A program made the translations under genes and the position numbers. Below, piece by piece: positions 50,215 through 60,188 of a DNA stretch of 64,000 bases (the first letter of the stretch is position 1; every line of letters begins with the position of its first letter). Origin of the DNA: Nemopilema nomurai. Taxonomy: Eukaryota; Cnidaria; Scyphozoa; Rhizostomeae; Rhizostomatidae. The DNA is taken from the NCBI GenBank assembly GCA_003864495.1, contig ML133496.1, positions 255,122-319,121 of the forward strand. Reading direction: 5' to 3'. Under the pieces are notes generated by a model that made no database searches, was not told the origin of the DNA, and saw nothing but the letters and a program-made list of their open reading frames with translations.

Positions 50215-52275
50215 GCTGTAGTCCTGCAAATTCACAGAGTATACGCAAATAGTTTGCTTTAATTATGCAACTAGCCTAGTGTATGCAGTGATATCCCAAG
50301 CCACATGGTATATGCAAAGTAATTTGCTGTGGTCTGCAAACTTATTTCTTAATGCAGTGATTTGCTGTGGTCATGCAAATTCACAGGGTATATGCAAATA
50401 GTTTGCTTTAATTATGCAGACTAGCTTATTAAATGCAGCAATTTTCAAGATCATGGTACATGCAGAGTGATTTGCTGGTCATGCAAATTCACAGGGTATA
50501 TGCAAATAGTTTGCTTTAATTATGCAGACTAGCTTATTAAATGCAGCAATTTTCAAGATCACATGGTACATGCAGAGTGATTTGTTGTGATCATGCAAAT
50601 TCATAGGGTATATGCAAATAGTTTGCTTTAATTATGCAAACTAGCTTATTAAATGGAGCAATTTTCAAGATCGCATGGTACATGCAGAGTGGTTTGCTGG
50701 GGTGATGCAAATTCACAGGGTATATGCAAATAGTTTGCTTTAATTATGCAGACTAGCTTATTAAATGCAGCAATTTTCAAGATTGCATGGTACATACAGA
50801 GTGATTTGTTGTGATCATGCAAATTCATAGGGTATATGCAAATGGTTTGCTTTAATTATGCAAACTAGCTTATTAAATGCAGCAATTTTCAAGATCGCAT
50901 GGTACAGACAGAGTGATTTGCTGTGATCGTGCAAATTCATAGGGTATATGCAAATAGTTTGCTTTAATTATGCAGACTAGCTTATTAAATGCAGCAATTT
51001 TCAAGATTGCATGGTACATGCAGAGTGATTTGCTGTGGTCATGCAAATTCACAGGGTATGTGCAAATAGTTTGCTTTAATTATGCAAAATAGCTTATTAA
51101 ATGCAGCAATTTTCACGATTGCATGGTACATACAGAGTGATTTGTTGTGATCATGCAAATTCACAGGGTATATGCAAATAGTTTGCTTTAATTATGCAAA
51201 CTAGCTTATTAAATGCAGCAATTTTAAAGATTGCATGGTACATGCAGAGTGATTTGCTGTGATCATGCAAATTCACAGGGTATATGCAAATAGTTTGCTT
51301 TAATTATGCAAACTAGCTTATTAAATGCAGCAATTTTAAAGATTGCATGGTACATGCAGAGTAGTTTGCTGTGGTTATGCAAACTTACTCCTTTAATGCA
51401 GTGACTTGCTGTGGTTATGCGAGTTCACATGGTATATGCAGAGTAGTTTGCTGTGGTTATGCAAACTTACTCATTTCATGCAGTGACTTGCTGTGGTTAT
51501 GCGAGTTCACATGGTATATGCAGAGTAGTTTGCTGTGGTTATGCAAACTTACTCCTTTAATGCAGTGACTTGCTGTGGTTATGCGAGTTCACATGGTATA
51601 TGCAGAGTGCTTCGCTGTGGTTATGCAAACTTACTCCTTTAATGCAGTGACTTGCTGTGGTTATGCGAGTTCACATGGTATATGCAGAGTAGTTTGCTGT
51701 GGTTATGCAAACTTACTCCTTTAATGCAGTGACTTGCTGTGGTTATGCGAGTTCACGTGGTATATGCAGAGTAGTTTGCTGTGGTTATGCAAACTTACTC
51801 CTTTAATGCAGTGACTTGCTGTGGTTATGCGAGTTCACATGGTATATGCAGAGTAGTTTGCTGTGGTTATGCAAACTTACTCATTTCATGCAGTGACTTG
51901 CTGTGGTTATGCGAGTTCACATGGTATATGCAGAGTAGTTTGCTGTGGTTATGCAAACTTACTCCTTTAATGCAGTGACTTGCTGTGGTTATGCGAGTTC
52001 ACATGGTATATGCAGAGTAGTTCGCTGTGGTTATGCAAACTTACTCCTTTAATGCAGTGACTTGCTGTGGTTATGCGAGTTCACATGGTATATGCAGAGT
52101 AGTTTGCTGTGGTTATGCAAACTTACTCCTTTAATGCAGTGACTTGCTGTGGTTATGCGAGTTCACGTGGTATATGCAGAGTAGTTTGCTGTGGTTATGC
52201 AAACTTACTCCTTTAATGCAGTGACTTGCTGTGGTTATGCGAGTTCACATGGTATATGCAGGGCAGTTTGCTGGG
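50215..52275 (+). repeat. 2-kb minisatellite rich in ATGCAAAT octamers
   Basis: Two adjoining families: about 50215-51360, around ten copies of a roughly 112-bp unit; then 51362-52275, about eleven copies of an 82-bp unit. In the second, a 410-bp (5 x 82) higher-order period is visible, since the segments at 51371 and 51781 are the same over nearly 200 bp. The first family carries two exact ATGCAAAT octamers per unit, the second ATGCAAAC. The open frames at 51371 and 51781 are repeat by-products. Confidence 0.95.
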
Positions 52276-52429
52276 ATTATGCAAACTCGCTCAAAACCTC
52301 ACCTAACCTTCTCTTTTGGCTCATTCTTTGCTTTCCCCCCCTTTCTCTTCTAGGGTAGAGTTAAGTTTTTAAGCGCAGTAGGGGTCCTCAGGTCTGTGTT
52401 TGTGGGTGTCAACATTATCATGTTTCTGT

Positions 52430-52583
52430 GGCGGGTTAAAAAACTGAGTTTTTTCCCTCGAATCAAACACCGACCATAAAGTATGTCATTGCTCAGGCAA
52501 TTCAAGGGCTGATGCACCGAAAGCCCAAAATGTTTTTCCTGAGATAGGGACTTAATTTTTAGGGGCCCCGCGTAGGAATTAAA
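52430..52583 (+). repeat. Split direct repeat B1
   Basis: Starts GGCGGGTTAAAAAACTGAG and ends GTAGGAATTAAA, directly abutting A2. Matches B2 apart from a 4-nt indel. Confidence 0.9.
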
Positions 52584-52809
52584 TGGGAATTAATATCTTT
52601 AATTCGAGTTAATACCCGCGGGGAAGGCGCTCACAACTATTTTGAGGTTCGTGTCGTGCTGCACGTCCACCTCCACAAGACTGTCAATCATAATTTGCTA
52701 ACTATTTTTGTACTATTTACCTCGTGGTATCGTACAAGGCAGTGCCCTAGCATATCTGATTATTGACCGCTACACAGCACGTGGATCACACCACGTATAT
52801 GCGTTTTTC
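52584..52809 (+). repeat. Split direct repeat A2
   Basis: 226 bp, differing from A1 at about one base (CTATTTTGAGG here, CTATTTGGAGG in A1). It contains no separate gene. Confidence 0.92.
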
Positions 52810-52934
52810 CCCACCCAGTCCCACCCCTCTGTTACTTTGTTTTTCCCTACCTGCCCCTACTACACCTCCTTCTCCCTCTCTTCCAGCTAAGTTTCACACA
52901 GTATTCACTGCGTGACAGGTGTATCAGCATGATT

Positions 52935-53092
52935 GGCGGGTTAAAAAACTGAGATAGTTTTTTCCCTCGAATCAAACACCGACCATAAAGTATGTCATTG
53001 CTCAGGCAATTCAAGGGCTGATGCACCGAAAGCCCAAAATGTTTTTCCTGAGATAGGGACTTAATTTTTAGGGGCCCCGCGTAGGAATTAAA
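52935..53092 (+). repeat. Split direct repeat B2
   Basis: Right terminus of the tyrosine-recombinase element; its end joins the last 11 bp of the gypsy 3' LTR (GAACTATTAAA). Confidence 0.9.
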
Positions 53093-53103
53093 GAACTATT
53101 AAA

Positions 53104-54526
53104 AAGTTTCCTCCGCACTGGATAGCTACTGCGGAGGTGAAACAGGAAGCACCACAATCCACAATGGAGAAATTGAGGCAAGAAGAAACAGGTAAGCGCA
53201 ATTTTCTACCCTGTATTACTGTATAAAGAGAAGATGGGTATAATTTTAGTCTATAATATAGCTTAAATGATGACGCAACTGACGGCAATAGGTAAGAAGC
53301 CATTATACAGGGCATGTCAGTTCTTGCACCTTAATTGGTGCATGTTGATATTGTACTGTTTTTTCCTTCTCTTTGGTAGGTGTTATTAAAATGTCATTGT
53401 CTTGTGCGGCTTAGGGCCTTTCCAATGTCGCAAGAGATGCTCTTTCAATTTTGGTGACCGTGTCTTTCAAGTCCAACTCTCCCATTTGCCTCATGTCCTT
53501 GCTATGGCCATGACATATTTCTTGCTGACTCTTGCCTTCAAGGAAACCGCCCTCATCAGTGCAATGCTTGAACATCTAGAGACAATAGGCTCATTTCTTT
53601 CAAAATATTTACTTTACCCAACATTACATTCGGAAACCACTCTACGTTTGCAGATTATTAGCCCCTTCCCACAATTTTGAGATTTTATTGCATGCAGCTT
53701 TCTTAGTTTCATTTGGGCGATTTTTGCTAATTTTAGCAAATTCTACAAAAGTCCTCACATTCTCCAGAATAATGATACAAACCACAGCTTTTTCCATGTT
53801 CAAGACAGGACATCAAACATCAGATCAGACATCAAATGTGAGTTCCTGTTGTTTTCTGTCACATATTTTGCTTGCAAAAACTTTTCATTGTTTAGAATTA
53901 ATTGTGTCAATTAAACAAAATAGAAAGCTGAAGTTTATTGAACAGTAATAATATACGTTAATTTTTAAAGAACCAAATTTGAAATCTGCTTCATGTGATT
54001 TGTTTGGCTTGCTTTGCAGTTCAATTCGTTATATTGTAGTATCAAGTGTTGCAGTTTATGCAACATGGGTGTTTTAAATAATTATAATAAAATAATAAAA
54101 AATAATATTCAAAGGATGTGATGGGAAAAAGTTAGAAAAATGTCTCACTCTATTTTTTTGTAATACCTATGTAATGATTGTTTGATAAAGGGAGCACGAG
54201 TATTATCATACTATCAGGAAGTTGTTGACAGCATATTTACTTGTACTTTTGAAGTTGTGTTGTATCTAAATTTTATGTTGTTTATTGCCTGTTCAGTCTG
54301 GTATCAGTTGTTCATTGTAGTGAGCTTATTTCAAAACATGTTGGAGAGCATTGTCTTTTGTGCTTGTGTGTGCTTTGTAGTTTTTTGCATCTATGTATTA
54401 ACAGATGAAGAATACATGAAATGTAAAACACTGTTCCATTATTGTGTTATCTTTCAGGAAGGTGGGTAAATGTTTAGTCTGATGTTTCCAAAATTTACAC
54501 TGCACAACTTTTTCTGTCATTCATAG
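53104..54526 (+). other. Upstream part of receptor C, exons uncertain
   Basis: I could not complete the 5' end of receptor C. One candidate exon is 53788-53837 (acceptor CCACAG, donor GTGAGT), which starts after two bases of a codon and ends in phase 0, just as the stalk exon of A and B does. Another ends at 53191 (donor GTAAGC, phase 1 in one open frame) and would reach back across the gypsy insertion. Both are tentative. Other open frames here (53402-53680, 54182-54469) resemble nothing. Confidence 0.35.
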
Positions 54527-55940
54527 GCTGCTCCAAGAGTGACAGAGCCTGCAAGCAGTCATAGTGATACAAATTTCCTAATATTCTCTTTTATTCCTGG
54601 AATAATTCTTGGCATTTGCAGTTTTGCAGTCTGTTTGATAATCATTGGCTTTGCTGTTTTTGGCTTTCAAAGCAAGAAGAGTTCTTTGAAGTCAAAGTGA
54701 GTACAATTAAATGGCTATGAAAGACTCTTGAGCCTCATTGAGAGATGTTTTAACAGTTTTTACTACTTTTATCAAACGAGCCATGTGAATATGATTTCAA
54801 GTTGTTTTTCGGTTATTATTACCTTAACCTAGGTAGACTGAATAGCCTCTGAATCTTTTCATTCAAGGAGTGATATCATAACTCAGAGAGATGCAAATAT
54901 AAAGAGTCCGGAAAAAGACACTTTAATGCAAATTGGTAGAATAGGTACAGACTATTCATTCTGTCTTATATAATAAACTTTCTGTCTTCATTTTGAATCT
55001 CTTTCTTGATGCAAGTTGTTATTAGGCTTTAAACTCATCCTGACACTCACATTTCACCAAAGATATCCTTCATTATCAATCTGAATCCAACTTATGCAGG
55101 CTGCCCCACCCTAATTCTGACATTAATGTTGTAACGTCTCCCTAATGATACCTCTCTTTTGCAAGTGTTGCCCACATCCTGTTGAAACCCTAATGCTACT
55201 TAAGATACCCAATTGAAACCCACCATTTCATTATCAACAAGTAATTTGCCAACCACATCCATGTACCCTACCTCGCCAAGAGCATTGCTGCACCACCCAA
55301 GCTGTCTCACCAATCACACCAGCACCCACCATGTTACTGAATTCCCGTGTCTTGACCCCGTCTGAACTTCCCATACCCCCTTCAAATTTATTGCTGTGCC
55401 ATGAAATTTATCATCAAAGTAGCCCTGTGATTTATTTATTGTTCTATGCGTGTTTCAAGACAGAAAGCCTGGAAAGAGTCATTTGCGATTAGCCTTGTTT
55501 TATTCCAACATTGTTTGTTGAATTGTGTCATTTGTTTTGTGGTTCTGTAACAAGAGAAGTTTTTCATCTCTTCACTGGTCTTTGCAGATGCAGCTGGGGT
55601 CACGGAGCCCCCTCGAGGAAGCCAAGAATACGTGTATCCAAATAACCGCATGGAGGTGCTAGCTGCAATAGGGTCACACCATTTATCAAACACAAGCATT
55701 TATTCATATGTACAACTTCCTTCACCCAGAAGCAACTCCCATCTCTACATAAAATCAAATGAGGCAGACGGTACAGAATCCTATGTTGAAATGCATCATG
55801 TAGAGAGTGATGCCCTTTATCTTGAAGTTCTTCCTGACGAAGATCATCAATATCTCACACCTTTTGTCTCTGGAGACAAGTTAGCCCAAGAACATGGAGG
55901 GGTTTATGAAAACATTCCGCGTAGCACTTCTAGTCAATAG
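54527..55940 (+). CDS. Receptor C, TM segment and SH2-motif tail (5' incomplete)
   Basis: Three confident exons: 54527-54696, 54868-54935, 55588-55940. The first holds a short extracellular stalk and a TM segment (FIPGIILGICSFAVCLIIIG) followed by a basic stop-transfer (QSKKSSLKSK). The tail carries YVQL, YVEM (p85 PI3K type), YLEV, YLTP and VYENI (Grb2 YxN plus YxxI) and ends STSSQ. The TM exon starts in phase 0 and ends in phase 2, and the next junction is phase 1, matching receptors A and B; sequence similarity in the tail is weak. Probably a signalling surface receptor or TM adaptor. The ectodomain was not found and may be disrupted by, or lie beyond, the gypsy insertion at 42.8-53.1 kb. 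Confidence 0.72.
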
Positions 55941-56603
55941 TTGGCTCGAAGTTCATAATCAAGATACTGCGTGGATCGTCCTAACATGGTCCGCGAGGGC
56001 CTCCGCGAGGGAGCGTCTGGTAAAGTGACCCGTGGCTCACGTGACTTTGCAACAAGCCCTGCGAAAGGAAAACGAATCGACCTTGTGCGAAGAGTAACCC
56101 GTTAGAGCAGTTGACTTTCTTCTGGCGCATGGACTTGGCCTACCATCAAGTAAAGAGAATGATAACCGATGGTTAAAAGAATGATAACTGTACATGTGAC
56201 AACTCCTAAAGATTTTAAGTTTTTTTCTGTGGAAAATCAAGTTCTTAGATACCTTAAAGAAACATAAATGTCTCAAAATGGATTTTTCATAACTTCATGT
56301 ACGTCTTTTCCATTGTGCTCTTCTAAAAGTCTGGTGTTAAGTGACCCCCCCCCCCCCCCCCCTTCGTCGGGGGCCCTGATTTGTAGATCCTTATCGTAGT
56401 CCCAAGGCCCTAGTATCTCAGTTCAGTTCATTCATTTTTTTAAATTTCTCTACATACAAATGCTCTAATATTTAACTATACAACAATTACAATAAATTCT
56501 TAATACTGCAGAACCCATAAATGTGATGAATAGGGGCCGCCCTCGTATGTATCCAATATTAATCAACACGAGGCAACGGGAAAGCCAATACACTGTCCAA
56601 GAT
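55941..56603. other. Spacer between receptor C and ZnF-UBP gene
   Basis: Contains the receptor C 3' end, a 17-nt C homopolymer (56346-56362) and the 5' region of the next gene. An in-frame open stretch back to a CTGCAG acceptor-like site at 56506-56511 precedes the chosen ATG. Confidence 0.5.
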
Positions 56604-58561
56604 ATGGCCGAGGCGTCTGCGAGTTCTGAGCAGAAAGGGTTTTATGTAACCCCAAAGAAAGATTGTCCACACGTCACGGTATGGTTGCATTGTCGTCAAA
56701 TGCAATTGAAATATCTCTGAGCCTAATTTCTTTGCACAGCTTATAAACAACGGTCAACCAGGAGAAAATATATAGCTACACAATTTTTTATAAGAATAAT
56801 GTCTATATTTATAAGAATGTTGAGGCCCAAAATTGCTAAAATTTAACAATAATGCCAGGTATCAACCTTCATCAAAATCTTCTTAAACTGAGCTTTCTCC
56901 CAAAGCAAAACATTTGTCATTTTTGCATTTAACATTCTTTAAAGTTGGTTACTTATAATAGCTTATACCATAAATATTGACTTATTCAAACCAACTAACT
57001 AAACATATTTGTAATATTCGTACAATGCTAAGTAAAAAGTGCAGAGTCCTATTTCAAACTGCATTTTGCCCCTATTAAGGTTTTAATTTTCTTTTTGAAA
57101 GCTGTGATATTTTTACAAATTTTCATATCCACGTTTAAGGCATTCCATAGGATGCTGCCTCTGAATGTAAGAGAGTGTGTTCCAAATGTATAAGTATTAA
57201 TTTGAAGCAGTTTTACCAAGTTTTTATCCTCAGATTGTAGACAACTGTATATATTGTAGAGAATCATATATATTTTATATATTCATTTCTTCTATGTATA
57301 TTATTGTATATTTCTTCTTTAATTCACCAAAAACCTTCCTTTCTTGAGGGATAGGACCTCAATGAGTCTTTACCTTCCTTCCCTTCCAGCTAGATTGTTT
57401 TTGCGTGGTTCAAAATTTTGATAAAGTAATGCCAAAAAAATTTGGCTCCCAGTCGCCCCTGCTATGATCTTAAGGCAAATTTACACCTTGTGTTGCACCA
57501 GAATAATTTATAAATAATCTTAGGCTCAAATTCAAAATTTTTAAGAATATTGTGGGTCTGAAAAACAGGTATTTCTATAAAATAACTGTGTAGGGGCTTG
57601 GCCTTCCATGTATGCAGCCCATGAGGACAAAATTCATTAAATGTTATAAGCAATGTAAAATAGATTCAAATTTGGTTGTGAACTGCATTATGGGGCAAGA
57701 ATGTTGAAGTGAAGGTCTCTGCTTTGGGGATGAAGTGAAGGTCTTTGCTTTGGGGATGAAGTGAAGGTCTTTGCTTTGGGGATGAAGTGAAGGTCTTTGC
57801 TTTAGGGATGAAGTGAAGGTCTTTGCTTTGGGGATGATGATATTATCTCTAAGGAGCTGGTATTCTTATCTTTTTGTGCACAGGAGGTTGTAGCTGGCAA
57901 TCAGAAAATTGGTATTGACCCCAATGAAAGCTGCAGTACCTGTGGTGCCAAGGGAGAGAACTGGTTGTGCCTCTCATGTGGCTCAGTGTATTGCAGTAGA
58001 TACGTGAATGAACACATGGTTGTCCACAACCGTGACACTGGTCACCCCTTGGCAATCAGTTACGCAGACATCAGTGCCTGGTGCTATACCTGTGATGCAT
58101 GTAAGTCTTTTTGGAGCCAAGGCACATTTTGTAGACTTTCCCATAATTATAATGAGTCATTTTATCTCAAATTAACACATTATTTTTATATTATCATTCA
58201 CATTTCTTTTTCAAAAGGCTATAATTGCTTACTTGTTGTACAAAAGCATTTTCAAAATAGTTAAGAGGTTGGTTGTTGACAAGAAGTGGGAGTGTTGCTA
58301 ATTCTAAAACTATCTCGTTTGATCCTTGGCAGTTGACTTAATTGAATATGCCTTTACCTGTGATAAATTCAGGAAATATGAAAATTTTATGCCATTTGCA
58401 CTTACTTTGTTACTTAACACTTATCTTAGTGTGATCTAATTTTGCGAAGTTTGTGAAAATGCTACTTTGTTAGTTAATAATTGATTTTAATCCCTGCAGA
58501 CATTGAATCACCACTGCTGGAGCAAATCCTGGAAGCTGTTGCAAAGGAGAAGTTCAGATAG
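56604..58561 (+). CDS. Stand-alone ZnF-UBP (HDAC6-type) protein
   Basis: Three exons: 56604-56678, 57884-58100, 58500-58561; 117 aa. The ATG begins MAEASASSEQKGFYV. The protein is almost only a ubiquitin-binding zinc finger: CPH, then CSTCG, ENWLCLSC, YCSRYVNEHMVVH, TGHPL, ISAWCYTCDAY. All zinc ligands of the HDAC6/USP5 fold are there, as are the Arg (SRY) and Trp (AWCY) that in HDAC6 grip the free ubiquitin C-terminus. No deacetylase exon lies nearby, and receptor C ends just upstream. It may act as a small cytosolic sensor of unanchored ubiquitin (inference). The open frame extends upstream to 56512, so a longer N-terminus with earlier exons is possible. Poly(A) signal AATAAA at 58764-58769. 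Confidence 0.85.
57702..57838. repeat. 27-bp tandem repeat in ZnF-UBP intron
   Basis: Five copies of a 27-bp unit (core GAAGTGAAGGTCTTTGCTTT) end about 45 nt before the acceptor of the main ZnF-UBP exon. The position could influence branch-point use. Confidence 0.9.
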
Positions 58562-60188
58562 CCATGGCCAAACAAGGCAAGTGTATATATGATGATGCTT
58601 CTTCTAAATAACTTGTGGAGAAAACCCTTTTCTTACATGCTACTTAGAAAGGGAAATATACATCATGCTAAGTCAAATGAAGAGAAATGCAAAATTAGAA
58701 TGAAGCTTCTCTCACATGAGCCTTCTTTACTTCAAGGAACTAAATGTGTACTCTGTTTGTTAAAATAAAGCGTTTTATCCAAATCACATCCCCTTTTTGT
58801 GAGAAGTTTACACCATCACTGCATCTACACAAAGAACTTAAAGAAATTTGTTGTCAAGATATTATGCAAAATTTGGGGAAAACCTGATGAAATGGAGCAT
58901 GTTGGGAAACTTTTAGCTTCATAAATTGTCAATTAGAGGGGCATGGCAAATTATGAGTCGTTTCTCGTGTTTTGAGCCCATTTTTAGCATAATAGCCATC
59001 AGTGCTGGTAGTTTTTCTTGCTGTAATATCTTGGGTCTTTTTTCGTCAATATTTTGAGTAAATCAATATTTGGAGTGACCCCACCAGCCTAACCACTCTT
59101 GAAAACTAGTGTCGGTTTTTTGTGACCCAGTAGTACAGTTTTCATCATCCATCAGCCATCCTGGATGCCACGATTTTACCCGTGTTTGGACGATGAAACT
59201 CAATGGCTTATTTTCAAAAGAACTCTGATAAAATCATCCACTGTTAATAGTCGCTTATCCTCGTTGCCATTACAATATTTTACGAAAGGAAGTTAACACG
59301 ACTGAACTGCAGCTTGTCTACTCGTGAACTGATCTTATAATAAACACTGATTGACATTTGAACAGCAAGGCATTGACTTATGGTTTAAAGGACAATAGAA
59401 AAACGAAGCAAAGAAACATAAAAATATCAGAAAATTACAAATACAACAAATTTCATAACGGTTTAAAAATATAGAAGGAACATCGAGAAGGCTTCTCCTA
59501 AAACATACACCCCCCCCCCCCCCCAAGAAAAATGCTAGTTACGCCCCTGCCATTGTGTGACAAACAGTTGCGCAGTCATTTTCATATCTGACTGGCAGTT
59601 TCTGATAAACAGTTTTATTACTAAAGAAATTCTGTGTTGTCACCATTGGCCAAAATTTGTCTGAACATGGGGCTTATTACGTCATTTTTCAGTATCTACG
59701 TTACATCACTATGCAAAGAAAGTGGTGTCCGAAGAATTTTCTGCATTCCAATTGTCTGCCCTCTACTCTATTTGACCTTCACTCATGACCTTGGTCAAGG
59801 CCGTGGTCACGTGGTTGTCTTAGTTGTTGTTTTGGTTGGCTACTGGACACCGTCTAATGTTAAAGATGCAGAAAAGTTTTGTCTCTTTGATCGCTGAACT
59901 ATAATGGCATCTGTCTGTTACGTGAGTGGATGCACGGTAGCAGGCTTGGAAGTTTTCACAAAGCCTCATGGGTTTAGCGAGAGTGGGAAGTAATTTTGAA
60001 CGAAGATCGAATCTGATGTAATTTAGGCCATTATTTACATTGGCATTTCGCTGTAATTACATTGGCATTGCGTTTTGGAATTTTATTGGATGTTCAATGT
60101 TTTGAACAACTCGTGGAAGCTCGTGCACTAAAATTTGGTAGTCTCTGCTGCAATTCCCACGCTGTACTTGCTTATTATCGGCCTGAGT
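58562..60188. other. Spacer between ZnF-UBP and PP1-subunit genes
   Basis: ZnF-UBP 3' UTR with a poly(A) signal at 58764-58769, then unassigned DNA with a C homopolymer near 59509-59524. The open frames at 59335-59526 and 59634-59897 show no family resemblance. Confidence 0.5.

Larger units (their letters stand above)
48158..53092 (+). mobile_element. Tyrosine-recombinase retrotransposon with split direct repeats
   Basis: 4.9 kb inserted in the gypsy 3' LTR without a target duplication. Terminal structure is A1 (48158-48383), internal region, B1 (52430-52583) directly followed by A2 (52584-52809), then B2 (52935-53092): the split-direct-repeat layout of PAT/Ngaro-like elements. A1 and A2 (226 bp) differ at about one base; B1 and B2 differ by a 4-nt indel. 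Inside are remains of gag and DIRS-type reverse transcriptase (48627-49330), a damaged tyrosine recombinase (49343-50211) and a 2-kb minisatellite. Most of the RT/RNase H region is deleted, so the copy is non-autonomous, yet its repeats look fresh. Confidence 0.9.
42827..53107 (+). mobile_element. Ty3/gypsy LTR retrotransposon with nested insertions
   Basis: A plus-strand element bounded by a 4-bp duplication AAGT (42827-42830, 53104-53107). Parts: 5' LTR 42831-43194, tRNA-primer-like site TGGTAACCACGCC at 43196, gag, pol, polypurine tract AGGGGGGGAG at 47791, and a 3' LTR (47805-48157 plus 53093-53103) split by a second retrotransposon. The CHCC-type Gag finger (C-x2-H-x9-C-x3-C) and 4-bp duplication suit the CsRn1-like branch of Ty3/gypsy; that branch call is inference. 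A second, 413-bp insertion breaks the end of pol. The LTR halves I can compare (353 bp) look identical, so the insertion is young. Confidence 0.96.

Noticed and set aside
51371..51978. Two identical 65-aa open frames
   Set aside because: They are translations of the 82-bp minisatellite; identity reflects the 410-bp period, not duplicated genes.
48158..53092. LTR retrotransposon reading of the inner element
   Set aside because: The 226-bp direct repeats suggest LTRs at first, but the B1/B2 pair, the lack of a target duplication and the tyrosine-recombinase remains fit split direct repeats instead.
56604..58561. 3' end of a full HDAC6 gene
   Set aside because: No deacetylase exon lies upstream before receptor C and Rab7 exons; a stand-alone gene is the simpler reading, though distant exons cannot be excluded.
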